64,000 nucleotides of DNA from Psychrobacillus sp042885655. GTDB lineage: Bacteria > Bacillota > Bacilli > Bacillales_A > Planococcaceae. Location of the stretch: NCBI RefSeq assembly GCF_042885655.1, contig NZ_JBHVRO010000002.1:124001-188000 (forward strand). The letters are read 5' to 3'. A program made the position numbers and the translations under genes. The notes beneath the pieces are model-generated. The model was given only the letters and a program-made list of their open reading frames with translations, ran no database searches and was not told the origin of the DNA. The number at the start of each line of letters is the position of its first letter. The first letter of the stretch is position 1. Shown in pieces: positions 18,168-26,607 of this stretch.

Positions 18168-18410
18168 TTAAAATGGACCATATTTTGTGAATTGAGCAAA
18201 CAATAAAAAAGATACAGAGATAATGACTAAAATACCTACGAATGGGAAAACCATTTTAGTCACTTTGTATACGGAATACCGAATAAAGCTAAAGTTGCCA
18301 TTAGAACCCCAGAAGTAGGGAGGATAAGGTTGGAAATACCGTCACCCATTGTCCATTACCTGATGGTACTATAAAATTCATACATAATTGAGTGATAAAC
18401 ATTTCCATTT
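18168..18410 (-). pseudogene. Relic of YfcC/AbgT-like membrane transporter, C-terminus
   Basis: On the minus strand three frames give consecutive transporter-like pieces: NFIVPSGNGQWVTVFP, then GDGISNLILPTSGVLMATLA with ALFGIPYTK, then VFPFVGILVIISVSFLLFAQ and a TAA at 18168-18170. The order matches the end of YfcC-type carriers (PSGSGQ, then the SG.LMA segment, then the last helix), with an internal deletion and at least one frameshift. The 5' four fifths of the gene are missing. The stop lies 18 bases before the amidohydrolase start. Confidence 0.7.
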
Positions 18411-18669
18411 TCCGTCTATCGGAAAGTGTTTTCATTTGATGGAAACGTTTAATTTAAATTATATAGTTGTCTCAAAATTTGTCAATATGTTCAGAAAATA
18501 TTGAATGCATTATTTTGAAAGTGAATTCAAATTGTTTGCATGGAAGTACTAAGCATAGGACAAGCATAAATTTGTATTCAAGTGGTATACTAAAAAACGT
18601 CATAATTCGCTAAGAATATTTCTTAGCAAGAAATAAAATAGATTAGAAACAGAAAGAGGAGATTTACTG
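18171..18669. other. Intergenic region: transporter relic and promoters
   Basis: The left half is the transporter relic. The right half has no gene but carries a small TTTCC/GGAAA hairpin near 18409-18427 and a CodY-like 15-mer. Confidence 0.5.
18486..18500. promoter_or_regulatory. Weak CodY-box candidate
   Basis: Read leftward TATTTTCTGAACATA matches the CodY consensus AATTTTCWGAAAATT at 12 of 15 positions. It lies upstream of the relic/amidohydrolase unit and of the divergent reductase gene. Such sites occur by chance in AT-rich DNA. Confidence 0.3.
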
Positions 18670-19218
18670 ATGGCAATTAAAGTAGCAGCAATTATTGGAA
18701 GCAACAGAAAAGAATCCTATAACCTAAAGCTAGTAAAATATATGAAAGATCGTTATGCGGATAAATTAGATATTGAAATCGTGTCTATTAATGAAGTAGA
18801 AATGTTTAGTGCAGATATTGAAGAAAATCCACCAAAAGGTGCAATGGATTTTAAATTAAAGGTTCGCAATACAGAAGCAGTTTTATTTGCAGTACCAGAG
18901 TACAATTTCTCAATTCCAGGTGCATTAAAAAATGCTATAGATTGGATGTCTCGTAGCGGACATGACATGAAAGACAAACCAACTTTTATAGTAGGTTCTT
19001 CAATGGGTGTACTAGGAAGTGTACGTGCACAAATGCATTTAAGAGAAATCATTACAAATCCAACATTACAACCAAAATTACTTCCAAATAATGAAGTATA
19101 TATTGGCGCAATTCATACTAAAATGAATGAGCAAAACGAATTAACGGACGAAGGTACAATCGCTTTCCTTGATCAAGTTGTAAATAACTTTGTTGAATTT
19201 TATAACAAAGTAAAATAA
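18670..19218 (+). CDS. NADPH-dependent FMN reductase family flavoprotein
   Basis: A 182-residue flavodoxin-fold protein (PF03358). The FMN phosphate loop is GSNRKESYN near the N-terminus and the second cofactor loop is PEYNFSIPGALKNAIDWMSR, characteristic of the ChrR/azoreductase-like group. Members reduce flavins, quinones, chromate or azo dyes using NAD(P)H; the real substrate is not deducible. ATG 18670 follows AGAGGAG. Monocistronic; its 3' flank is a repeat. Confidence 0.85.
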   Translation: MAIKVAAIIGSNRKESYNLKLVKYMKDRYADKLDIEIVSINEVEMFSADIEENPPKGAMDFKLKVRNTEAVLFAVPEYNFSIPGALKNAIDWMSRSGHDMKDKPTFIVGSSMGVLGSVRAQMHLREIITNPTLQPKLLPNNEVYIGAIHTKMNEQNELTDEGTIAFLDQVVNNFVEFYNKVK

Positions 19219-19230
19219 TTGTTGTATTGA

Positions 19231-19336
19231 AACAAACAAACATGAAAAACGTGAAATTCACGATTTTCATGTTTGTTTTAGTTTTCACGATTATCACAAT
19301 TGTTTTGGTGCCAGGCACCTGTTACATACCTGTAAC
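19231..19336 (+). repeat. About 100-bp hairpin repeat, copy A
   Basis: It contains AACAAACATGAAAAACGTGAA facing TTCACGATTTTCATGTTTGTT (a long hairpin), then TTTTCACGATTATCACAATT, then the GGTGCCAGGCACC palindrome (19307-19319) and a GTTACATACCTGTAAC hairpin. Nearly the same block recurs in the same orientation at 22178-22280. Confidence 0.85.
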
Positions 19337-19349
19337 AGATTAATTAAGA

Positions 19350-19382
19350 AAAATCTCTATTTCATTTGAATAGAGATTTTTC
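19350..19382. terminator. Terminator between FMN reductase and pxpC
   Basis: AAAATCTCTAT (19350-19360) pairs with ATAGAGATTTT (19370-19380), with T/A-rich flanks on both sides. It lies between convergent genes. Confidence 0.75.
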
Positions 19383-19387
19383 TTTGA

Positions 19388-20374
19388 CTAATTAAACATT
19401 TTAAAATATATAGATGTTTTTATTCTATTTATTATTTGTTCATTTTGAAATAATATATTTTCTGCCTCTTCGAGTGTGATTTCCTTGAAACGAATAATTG
19501 CTCTTGGTTGTAGCTGGGCAAGACTTGGTAAGTCAGCCGTTATTACTTGACCGATTTTAGGGTATCCTCCAGTGGTCTGTCTATCTGCCATTAGAATGAT
19601 AGGCTGTCCATTAGGAGGAATCTGAATTGTACCAAAAGTAACTCCTTCGGAAATAAGGTCAAAGTTATTCGATAATGAAATTGGAGTGCCTTCAAGGCGA
19701 TATCCCATTCGGTCAGACTGTAATGTAACGGAGTATGGATGTTCAAAAAAAGTTTTTTGACTTTCTTTGTCAAACCGATCGAATTCCGTCCCTTTTAACA
19801 CTCTAATGGTTTGATCTGACTTGAAACTTATCAATTCATTTAAATTAATTGACCAAGAAATAGTATTAGTTTCAATATACTTTTTTATTTCATTATTTAA
19901 CTTATTTCTGTCTCCAATTGGCAAGATGTCTCCTTTTTGCAAAGCTCTTCCATCAAATCCACCTAATTTTGCTCGAAGATATGTACTTTTACTTCCCATA
20001 ATTTCAGGAATATTAACTCCTCCAGCGATAGCGACATATGCTCTACATCCTTTAATCGCAGAATTAAATTTTAGGATAGATTTTTTCTTTATAAGAACTG
20101 GCCGCCAAATAGGAACAATTATTCCGTCTATTGTAGTCAGAAAGTCACCACCAGTGATAGCGACTACTGTATCTTCATCGAATTGAAGAGTTGCTCCATA
20201 TAAGGTAATTTCAAGTGCTGCTTCATTCTCTCTATTACCAACTAATAGATTTGCAAGTCTCAATGAATAGATATCCATCGCACCACTAACAATGACACCA
20301 TACTTTTGTGAACCGAATCTCCCGATGTCTTGAATAGTTGTTAGCAAACCTGAATTTAGTACTCGTACACTCAT
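19388..20374 (-). CDS. pxpC: 5-oxoprolinase subunit PxpC
   Basis: A 328-residue member of the biotin-dependent carboxyltransferase-like/KipA family (AHS2 domain). The opening VLNSGLLTTIQDIGRFGSQ and the LMADRQTTGGYPKIG segment are diagnostic. With PxpA and PxpB it forms the ATP-dependent prokaryotic 5-oxoprolinase that opens pyroglutamate to glutamate, a housekeeping repair activity in bacteria. The gene overlaps pxpB by one base, so translation is coupled. The third subunit gene pxpA is divergent, not in the same operon. Confidence 0.9.
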   Translation of the reverse strand: MSVRVLNSGLLTTIQDIGRFGSQKYGVIVSGAMDIYSLRLANLLVGNRENEAALEITLYGATLQFDEDTVVAITGGDFLTTIDGIIVPIWRPVLIKKKSILKFNSAIKGCRAYVAIAGGVNIPEIMGSKSTYLRAKLGGFDGRALQKGDILPIGDRNKLNNEIKKYIETNTISWSINLNELISFKSDQTIRVLKGTEFDRFDKESQKTFFEHPYSVTLQSDRMGYRLEGTPISLSNNFDLISEGVTFGTIQIPPNGQPIILMADRQTTGGYPKIGQVITADLPSLAQLQPRAIIRFKEITLEEAENILFQNEQIINRIKTSIYFKMFN

Positions 20375-21099
20375 TACAGCATCCCCTTATTTTTTATGTA
20401 ATCACTAGGAGAAATAGGAACAAATTGAATTCTGTCCCCTGATTGGAGTAAAGTTGGAGGTGACATATGAGGGAGAAATAAATTAAGCGGCGTTCGTCCA
20501 ATAATTTGCCAACCTCCAGGAGTTTCTAATGGATAAACTCCTGTTTGTTTACCAGCAATACCTACTGAGCCAGGCTTGATAGATAGTCTCGGTGTTTCTT
20601 TTCGAGGGGTAGCTATTCTTTCATCCATCCCCCCCATTAAAGGAAAGCCTGGTGCAAAACCAAGCATATAAACTAAACACTCACTTTCCGAATGAATTCG
20701 GATGACCTCTTCTTGTGTCATATTATGATATAGTGCAACATCTTTTAAATCGGGTCCGAATTCTCCTCCGTAACAAACGGGTATGGAGACAAGCCTTGGA
20801 CTTTCGCTTTTATTAATTTTAAATTGTTTTACTAACTCAATTATATGAGTGCATACTTTTTCGAAAGCGGTAAAAGTTCCTTTTTGCGAAGTATGTACAA
20901 TGTATGGATTGTAATATATGGTTATATTATTGTAGGCAGGCACCAATTCAATAAACCCCTCAAATGGGTGTTCTGTTAAGAGCTCTGAAAGGTTTTTAAC
21001 TTTTTTATGTAGAGTAGAATTAATACCTTCACCGAGCCGTACGATTAATGCTGAATCTCCTAGTGGTACTATCTTGACTTCACTATGATGAACGGACAT
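20374..21099 (-). CDS. pxpB: 5-oxoprolinase subunit PxpB (KipI family)
   Basis: A 241-residue AHS1/KipI-family protein. Visible family features are the N-terminal GDSALIVRLG, the central YMLGFAPGFPLMGGMD, and the TPGGWQIIGRTPLNLF C-terminal motif. It is the PxpB partner of PxpC; the B. subtilis homologue KipI was first described as an inhibitor of sporulation kinase KinA. First gene of the leftward pair, divergent from pxpA. Confidence 0.9.
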   Translation of the reverse strand: MSVHHSEVKIVPLGDSALIVRLGEGINSTLHKKVKNLSELLTEHPFEGFIELVPAYNNITIYYNPYIVHTSQKGTFTAFEKVCTHIIELVKQFKINKSESPRLVSIPVCYGGEFGPDLKDVALYHNMTQEEVIRIHSESECLVYMLGFAPGFPLMGGMDERIATPRKETPRLSIKPGSVGIAGKQTGVYPLETPGGWQIIGRTPLNLFLPHMSPPTLLQSGDRIQFVPISPSDYIKNKGML

Positions 21100-21146
21100 G
21101 ATAACAGCTCCTAAGTTTTGAAATATATTATGAAAGTTATAAAATC

Positions 21147-21161
21147 GGATAATAATTATTA
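21147..21161. promoter_or_regulatory. Fur-family operator candidate in the pxpB-pxpA gap
   Basis: GGATAATAATTATTA matches the 7-1-7 Fur box TGATAATNATTATCA at 12 of 14 defined positions and is close to the PerR box. It lies between the divergent pxpB and pxpA starts, nearer pxpB. Confidence 0.35.
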
Positions 21162-21343
21162 TAATTCTCTAAAAGTAAATTACAAGACGATCATATTTCA
21201 AAATGTTTAAATGAAACAGCGGAATTACTATTATAGAAAAATCATTATGATAGACTTGGTTAAAGTAAAATAATTAAAGTTTCGTAATTCTGAACCGATG
21301 CTTTATTATAAATTTATATTAATATTTCATGGGGGAGATGTGT

Positions 21344-22105
21344 ATGTTTAGAGTTGACTTGAATTGTGACCTTGGAGAAAGTTTTGGTCTATACAAATTA
21401 GGAGAACAAAAGGACATATTGAAATATGTTACATCTGCTAATATTGCATGTGGGTTTCATGCTGGAGATCCAAGCGTTATGCGAGAAACAGTAAAATTAG
21501 CGATAGAAAATGGTGTTAAAATAGGTGCACATCCTGGATTACCTGATTTATATGGATTTGGTAGAAGAGAGATGATGATCACTCCACAAGAAGGATACGA
21601 TATGGTTGTCTACCAAATAGGTGCATTAAATGGTTTTCTAGAAACTTTTGAAGAACAGATGCAACATGTTAAGCCACATGGAGCATTATATAATATGGCA
21701 GCTAAAGATACTATGCTAGCACAAGCAATAGCGCAAGCAGTCTATGATGTTTCTCCTTCATTAATTTTGATTGGATTAGCAAATAGTGAACTAACAACAG
21801 CTGGAGAAAAAATTGGCTTACGTACAGCTCATGAGGTATTTGCAGATCGAACATATCAGTCAGATGGAACATTAACTTCTCGTCAACAAAGTGATGCATT
21901 AATTACGGATACTAACAAATCCATTAACCAAGTTGTAAAAATGGTAACGGAAGGGAAAATAATATCCCAACAACAATCGGAAGTTTTGGTAAGAGCAGAT
22001 ACAATATGTATTCATGGCGATGGGGGGCACACCGTATCTTTCGCAAAATATATAAGAGAAACTTTAGAGAGTAAAAGAGTAGTAGTTTCTGCATTCTACG
22101 ATTAG
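21344..22105 (+). CDS. pxpA: 5-oxoprolinase subunit PxpA (LamB/YcsF family)
   Basis: A 253-residue LamB/YcsF protein, the catalytic-type subunit of prokaryotic 5-oxoprolinase. Family hallmarks: VDLNCDLGESFG at the start, SANIACGFHAGDP, GAHPGLPDLYGFGRR, VKPHGALYN, and ICIHGDGGHTV near the end. An earlier in-frame ATG (21329) lies before the GGGGGAG ribosome site; ATG 21344 is correctly spaced. Unlike the usual single operon it is transcribed away from pxpBC, so the subunits need coordination from the shared 240-bp intergenic region. Confidence 0.9.
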   Translation: MFRVDLNCDLGESFGLYKLGEQKDILKYVTSANIACGFHAGDPSVMRETVKLAIENGVKIGAHPGLPDLYGFGRREMMITPQEGYDMVVYQIGALNGFLETFEEQMQHVKPHGALYNMAAKDTMLAQAIAQAVYDVSPSLILIGLANSELTTAGEKIGLRTAHEVFADRTYQSDGTLTSRQQSDALITDTNKSINQVVKMVTEGKIISQQQSEVLVRADTICIHGDGGHTVSFAKYIRETLESKRVVVSAFYD

Positions 22106-22177
22106 TGTTTGAGTTGGATATAGGGGAAATAGTAGAAAAAGCGAGTTAAAATATTTTTAGTATAATTATATATTTTT

Positions 22178-22280
22178 AAACAAACATGAAAAACGTGAAA
22201 TTCACGATTTTCATGTTTGTTTTATTTTTCACGAATTTCACAATTATTATGATTGTTTTGGTGCCAGGCACCTGTAACAA
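22178..22280 (+). repeat. About 100-bp hairpin repeat, copy B
   Basis: It repeats copy A at 19231-19336: the same AAACAAACATGAAAAACGTG hairpin, the TTTTCACGA/TTTCACAATT segment and GGTGCCAGGCACC (22260-22272) followed by CTGTAACA. Apart from small changes the blocks are near identical and in direct orientation, 2.9 kb apart, flanking pxpC-pxpB-pxpA. Confidence 0.85.
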
Positions 22281-22393
22281 TTTTGTAATAAGGACATTCT
22301 TTTCATTTCACTCTGCTAGTGTACTAAAGTTTTTGTTTTATTTTTTGTTTTTAGATGGCATAATAATAGCATACTAAAAGTGGGGGCAAGAAC

Positions 22394-22993
22394 ATGATTG
22401 GAATCATAGATTACGGAGCAGGTAATTTACATAGTGTGTTGAAAGCAATAACTGGATTAGGTTATGAAACCAAACTTGTAACAAAACCAATTAATCATGA
22501 TGAGTCCATTTCCAAGCTAATACTTCCTGGAGTTGGGAATGCAAAAGTCGCAATGGATGTTTTGAATGAATCTGGTTTGAGTGATTATTTAAGAAATGAA
22601 GTTGCAAAAGGAACTCCTTTATTAGGAATTTGTTTAGGAATGCAGCTACTTTTAGAATCTAGTGAGGAAGGCAATGTGGAATGTTTAGGTTTTCTGAAAG
22701 GAACGGTTACGGAGTTTAAAGAGGAAACTGAAAAAATTCCACATATGGGTTGGAATCAAGTAAAAGATGTTCAAAACAATTTTTTATTCAACAATATTCC
22801 TGATAGCACAGATTTCTATTTTGTTCATTCTTATTTCGCAAAGCCTTTGGAAGAAAAAAATATTCTTGGATTAACAAACTATGGCATAGATTTTGCTAGT
22901 GCTATTGGCAATGAACAAGTCATGGGAGTTCAGTTCCATCCAGAAAAAAGCGGAAAGTATGGCATTCAACTATTAGACAATTATTGTAAATAA
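22394..22993 (+). CDS. HisH-like glutamine amidotransferase
   Basis: A 199-residue class I glutamine amidotransferase of the HisH type. The nucleophile loop is LLGICLGMQLL and the His/Glu pair is in GVQFHPEKSG. It should supply ammonia to the synthase encoded directly downstream. In histidine synthesis HisH-HisF makes IGP and AICAR, but hisA, hisB, hisI and the rest are absent here. HisH/HisF paralogues without a his operon (for example WbuY/WbuZ) aminate other substrates, so I leave the symbol open. Confidence 0.8.
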   Translation: MIGIIDYGAGNLHSVLKAITGLGYETKLVTKPINHDESISKLILPGVGNAKVAMDVLNESGLSDYLRNEVAKGTPLLGICLGMQLLLESSEEGNVECLGFLKGTVTEFKEETEKIPHMGWNQVKDVQNNFLFNNIPDSTDFYFVHSYFAKPLEEKNILGLTNYGIDFASAIGNEQVMGVQFHPEKSGKYGIQLLDNYCK

Positions 22994-23006
22994 GGAGTTA
23001 ACATAT

Positions 23007-23780
23007 ATGCTTAGAAAAAGAATAGTTCCAGCAATCGATGTATTGAATGACAAAGCCGTAAAATATGTACAATTCAGAAATCCTACTATAATTGGAGATC
23101 CTGCCGAGCTAGGAAAAAAGTACACCGAAGATGGTGCGGACGAATTAATTTATCTAGATACAACTGCTTCACTGAAAAATCAAGATCTTAAAATTGAATG
23201 GATTCGAAAAGTAGCAGAGCAAGTTTACATTCCTTTTTCCGTGATAGGTGGAGTGCGAACAGTTAATGATTTTAAAAACCTCCTTCGAGCAGGGGCAGAT
23301 AAGGTAGGTGTAAACTCTGCAGCAGTACAACGCCCGGAATTGCTTAAAGAAGCCTCAGAAATTTATGGCAAGCAATGTGTTGTTTTAGGATTAGATGCTA
23401 TGCCGATTTATAATGAAGATCATAAAATTATTCGATGGGAAGTATATACTCATTCCGGTCATGAAAAAACAGGAATGGATGTTGTTGAATGGGCCCAGCA
23501 GGCAACAGAACTTGGAGCTGGCGAAATCATTTGTACAAGCATTCATAAAGACGGTATGAAAAATGGTTACGATATAGATCTAATAAAATTACTTTCAGAA
23601 AAAGTAAAGGTCCCAATAATCGCTTCTGGTGGTGCTGGAAAAATGGAGCATATTGAAGAAGTATTTACAGAAGGAAAAGCAGATGCAGCACTTGTTGCTT
23701 CGATGATCCACTACGGGGATTATACTATTTCTGAAATTAAAACATTTCTACAAGAAAAAAAAATTGATGTTCGTCTCTAA
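23007..23780 (+). CDS. HisF-like cyclase/ammonia-channel synthase
   Basis: A 257-residue TIM-barrel of the HisF family. Catalytic Asp11 (PAIDV) and the second Asp (VLGLDAM) are both kept, as is Lys19; the phosphate loops GGVRT and ASGGAGKMEH are recognisable but diverge from canonical HisF (CLDV, GGGIRS). It starts 13 bases after hisH with GGAG, so the two form a complex from one message. True histidine biosynthesis remains possible if the other his genes lie elsewhere. Confidence 0.8.
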   Translation: MLRKRIVPAIDVLNDKAVKYVQFRNPTIIGDPAELGKKYTEDGADELIYLDTTASLKNQDLKIEWIRKVAEQVYIPFSVIGGVRTVNDFKNLLRAGADKVGVNSAAVQRPELLKEASEIYGKQCVVLGLDAMPIYNEDHKIIRWEVYTHSGHEKTGMDVVEWAQQATELGAGEIICTSIHKDGMKNGYDIDLIKLLSEKVKVPIIASGGAGKMEHIEEVFTEGKADAALVASMIHYGDYTISEIKTFLQEKKIDVRL

Positions 23781-23793
23781 TAATATTATAGAT

Positions 23794-23827
23794 AAAAGGA
23801 ATCGCTAATTGTTGTGATTCCTTTTTA
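23794..23827 (+). terminator. Terminator of hisH-hisF
   Basis: AAAAGGAATC pairs with GATTCCTTTT, followed by TAAAT. Confidence 0.75.
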
Positions 23828-23930
23828 AATAATTTGAATCTTTAAAGAAAGTAATCAGTATCCAATATTAGAAGAAAGTGAACTATTTGTTTATGAATTA
23901 TACATAATTTATAAAAATCTAATAATGTAC

Positions 23931-23969
23931 AGAACAAAAGGGTAGATTTTTAAATCTACCCTTTGTTCT
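23931..23969. terminator. Long hairpin downstream of yjcZ
   Basis: AGAACAAAAGGGTAGATTT faces AAATCTACCCTTTGTTCT with one bulge. It lies 37 bases beyond the yjcZ stop on the minus strand and is the likely transcript end, although the T-run is poor. Confidence 0.55.
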
Positions 23970-24005
23970 TATTCGGACACTTTGAGAATTAAGTGGGATG
24001 TGAGA

Positions 24006-24107
24006 TTAGTAGTTTCCTAAAAAAGAAGCCCCTACAATGATAAGGAGTATAAATAATACTACGATTAAAGCGAAGTTTGAGTTCGTTCCACCATCTGCAT
24101 AACTCAT
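24006..24107 (-). CDS. yjcZ: YjcZ-family small sporulation protein
   Basis: A 33-residue protein, MSYADGGTNSNFALIVVLFI then LLIIVGASFLGNY. It has the YjcZ (PF09680) pattern: a short Gly/Tyr/Asn head and one membrane helix. These proteins are produced in sporulating cells and appear in spores; their job is not established. ATG 24107 has GGTGG upstream. It was found by reading the gap, being below usual gene-size limits, and neighbours sporulation gene cdaS. Confidence 0.85.
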   Translation of the reverse strand: MSYADGGTNSNFALIVVLFILLIIVGASFLGNY

Positions 24108-24294
24108 ATATTTCACCACCCACCATATTGAGATTAAGGGATAAAAGTTTACACCCTTAGAAATATGTTATGTGATAAATTAGAATGAAATTGGACTAAT
24201 GTGTTATAGATTATGGAATTGTTTATAAATTTTATAGAATTGTTTGTAGTATTGAATATACACTGATCTCCATCCAAATTTCTTTTTCTTTTAG

Positions 24295-24921
24295 TTAAAC
24301 TAATAATGAACTAGTAGTAATTATAGGATGTAGCTCTCCATTCATAGCAAAAGAAACTCTTCCTGTTTCTTCGGAAACAACTAGAACTAGAGCGTCACTT
24401 TTTTCTGATAAACCTATAGCAGCACGATGCCGTGTTCCCAGTTTTTTTTCACCGACAATTATGTTCGATAAAGGGAGAACATTTGCTGCGGAAAATATTT
24501 GGCTATTACGAACTAAAACAGCACCATCATGAAGAGGGTTCCCAGGATAAAAGATTGATTCTAATAATGAATGTGTTAACTTTGCACCTATTACAGTACC
24601 TGGCCGAATGAAAGAATCCAGATGGTCCTCTCTTTCAATCACAATTAACGCACCATGTCTTTGATTAGATAGATGTTGAATGGATGTAGAGATATCTAAA
24701 TATTTATCAGTAAATGGAGACAAATAACAATTTAAATAAAATGATGCTGCCATTCCTTCTGCCTTTTCAAACTGTTCTTTTATAGTAGCAAGTTTCCCTA
24801 AAAGACAAAAGTTATCATTGTCTAAAGTTTTTAATCCCATATTAACTTCAATCGATATATTTTCGAGCCCTTTTTTTAACTTTTCTTTTAATGGTGAAAA
24901 ATCGCAATTATTTTTTTCCAT
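24295..24921 (-). CDS. cdaS: Sporulation-specific diadenylate cyclase CdaS
   Basis: A 208-residue DAC-domain enzyme making c-di-AMP from two ATP. The motifs DGA (132-134) and RHR (164-166) are intact. The N-terminal 70 residues form the two-helix regulatory segment typical of CdaS (YojJ, 207 aa) and distinct from membrane-bound CdaA and DNA-scanning DisA. In B. subtilis it is made in the forespore and is needed for efficient germination. Lone gene on the minus strand next to yjcZ. Confidence 0.92.
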   Translation of the reverse strand: MEKNNCDFSPLKEKLKKGLENISIEVNMGLKTLDNDNFCLLGKLATIKEQFEKAEGMAASFYLNCYLSPFTDKYLDISTSIQHLSNQRHGALIVIEREDHLDSFIRPGTVIGAKLTHSLLESIFYPGNPLHDGAVLVRNSQIFSAANVLPLSNIIVGEKKLGTRHRAAIGLSEKSDALVLVVSEETGRVSFAMNGELHPIITTSSLLV

Positions 24922-25831
24922 ACAAATCTTCCTCTTTCCAATTGATTGAATTATGGTTTAGTTTAACCTAATACCAATGATTAATTCCTTTTGTTTGGGG
25001 AAGAAAAAGTTTGTTACGAACCCATTATTTTTCGGAATAACATTTACATCTCTTATATTGGAAAATTTAATAGTTTAGTTCCTATTTTCATTTTTGTTTT
25101 CTTTTCTAATGATGATTGATAATAAGAGAGAAGATGTTTATTGAAAATACACTTGAGGAAAAGGCAATCAATTTAATAAATAATATTTAGATCATAAAAC
25201 ACGCAATCAGCATAATTTCCGCTTTCTGCGGGGTGAGTGATGAGCCATCACCGCCGCACCTTGGAAGTGATCACCTTACTTAGATATTTCAAATGGCGAA
25301 GTCGGACATCTATAAAGAACTGAGAAATAAAATAGAAACTTAAATGATTTTAAATGAAAGTGTTTCTGCAATAATTTGTAACAAACTTGGAGAAATACTT
25401 TTTCAACGACCAACTTTAAATAGTGATTTTTGGAGCTTGCCGTCCTGGAATAATTTAATTTGGAGGGTCACCCGAGGAAGCATTTATTCGTGAAGTTTGG
25501 GTAGAGAAGGTTTAATAGTAGCTTCTACTATTTAGATAGGAGTGTTTGGAGCTAGAGATTACAGATTTAGTTATGAATACCATCAAGTTGAATAATTTAG
25601 AAGGTGTGTTGAATGATAATCGTCAGCGAAAATCTTGAGATCAATTGATGGAATATCCGCGGGTTTGTTTTTCGTTTCACTGATATGCACGAGTTTGCAA
25701 AAAATAGTGAATATTATATTAGGTGATGAAACAGTCTAAATTATGGCTAATATAGAAACAGAATACATCTAAGAGGCTAATAAGATAAGGGAGTCCATTT
25801 ACTTGGAGATCCCAGTCTCTTATTATATATT
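24922..25831. other. Long gene-free stretch with one inverted GC-rich element
   Basis: About 900 bases without a supported gene. It contains the inverted GC-rich element (25216-25310). 25320-25780 has stops in all frames and no recognisable relic. At about 25786-25822 an imperfect ATAAGGGA/TCTCTTAT stem may terminate the HAD gene. Confidence 0.6.
25216..25310 (-). repeat. GC-rich interspersed element, copy 3 (inverted)
   Basis: TTTCCGCTTTCTGCGGGGTG then GATGAGCCATCACCGCCGCA is the reverse complement of the end of copy 1 at 7830-7862. The rest decays toward ATGGCGAAGTCGGACATC, the degenerate other end. Confidence 0.7.
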
Positions 25832-26491
25832 TTAAATAATCTCCCAACCGCGCTTTTTTGCGACGCTTCGAAGTTTAGCTTCTGGTCTCACTGCAACTGG
25901 GTTACCAACTAGTTCAAGTACAGGGAAATCAGAATAGCTATCACCATATGCATAACTATTTTCCCAGTCTATAGGGTAGCCTTCTAATGCAGATATTATC
26001 TTTTTAGTTTTTTGAATGCCATTGACATGTGTAATTCGAGTTTCTGTATCTACTCGGTTTTCTTTATATAATATATCTGTACCAATAATTTGGTCAAAAG
26101 AAATTCCTGATGTAACTTGATATAAAAATTGTGTATAGGCACCTGAAACAAGCAATATATGTATGTTTTCTTTTTGATGTCTTTTAAGTCTGGAAACAAC
26201 TTCTTTATTAAAATCTTTTTGCATTTTTTCTGTTAGTTCTTCAAAAAAAGCATCCATTTCCAGCTCAGATAAACCTTCAAAAACTTCCAAATACAATTGC
26301 ATCGAAAGCTCTTTCATTTTCGAGGTAGAAAAAAGCTTTAGTTTATTTGCAATATAAGGAGGAACAATGGATCTGTAAAATTTTTTGTATCTCGATTGAT
26401 AAACCGAATGTTCCTTTAAATGATTCATGAGAAGCTTAAATGTTTCCTCTGCATATAGTGTGCCATCAAAATCGAAAATTGCAACACGCAT
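25832..26491 (-). CDS. HAD superfamily IB phosphatase
   Basis: A 219-residue HAD hydrolase. Motif I is FDFDGTLY, motif II the Ser in LLVSGAYTQF, and motif IV GDSYSDFPVL, so all catalytic Asp residues are present. The helical cap between motifs I and II is of the SerB-like subfamily IB type. Substrate unknown (phosphoserine- or lipid-phosphatase-like relatives exist). A GTG three codons earlier is in frame but forms part of the AAGGTG ribosome site; ATG 26491 is preferred. Confidence 0.8.
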   Translation of the reverse strand: MRVAIFDFDGTLYAEETFKLLMNHLKEHSVYQSRYKKFYRSIVPPYIANKLKLFSTSKMKELSMQLYLEVFEGLSELEMDAFFEELTEKMQKDFNKEVVSRLKRHQKENIHILLVSGAYTQFLYQVTSGISFDQIIGTDILYKENRVDTETRITHVNGIQKTKKIISALEGYPIDWENSYAYGDSYSDFPVLELVGNPVAVRPEAKLRSVAKKRGWEII

Positions 26492-26607
26492 GTTTTTCAC
26501 CTTTTCTTTGCATAAATAATTGCTTTATTCTATTATATGTTAAATTGTAAAAGAAACAATGCAGAAAATAAAAACTCGCCCCTAAAGGAATAGGGACGAA
26601 ATAGAGA

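Noticed and set aside
19118..19318. Antisense 66-codon frame over the FMN reductase end and repeat copy A
   Set aside because: It is generated by the repeat and the reductase antisense; no ribosome site.
22186..22377. 63-codon hydrophobic frame over repeat copy B
   Set aside because: Its first third is the hairpin repeat, which gives the same residues at copy A; there is no ribosome site.
25320..25780. Decayed gene in the cdaS-HAD gap
   Set aside because: Six-frame reading gave only short, unrelated pieces; nothing resembles a family.
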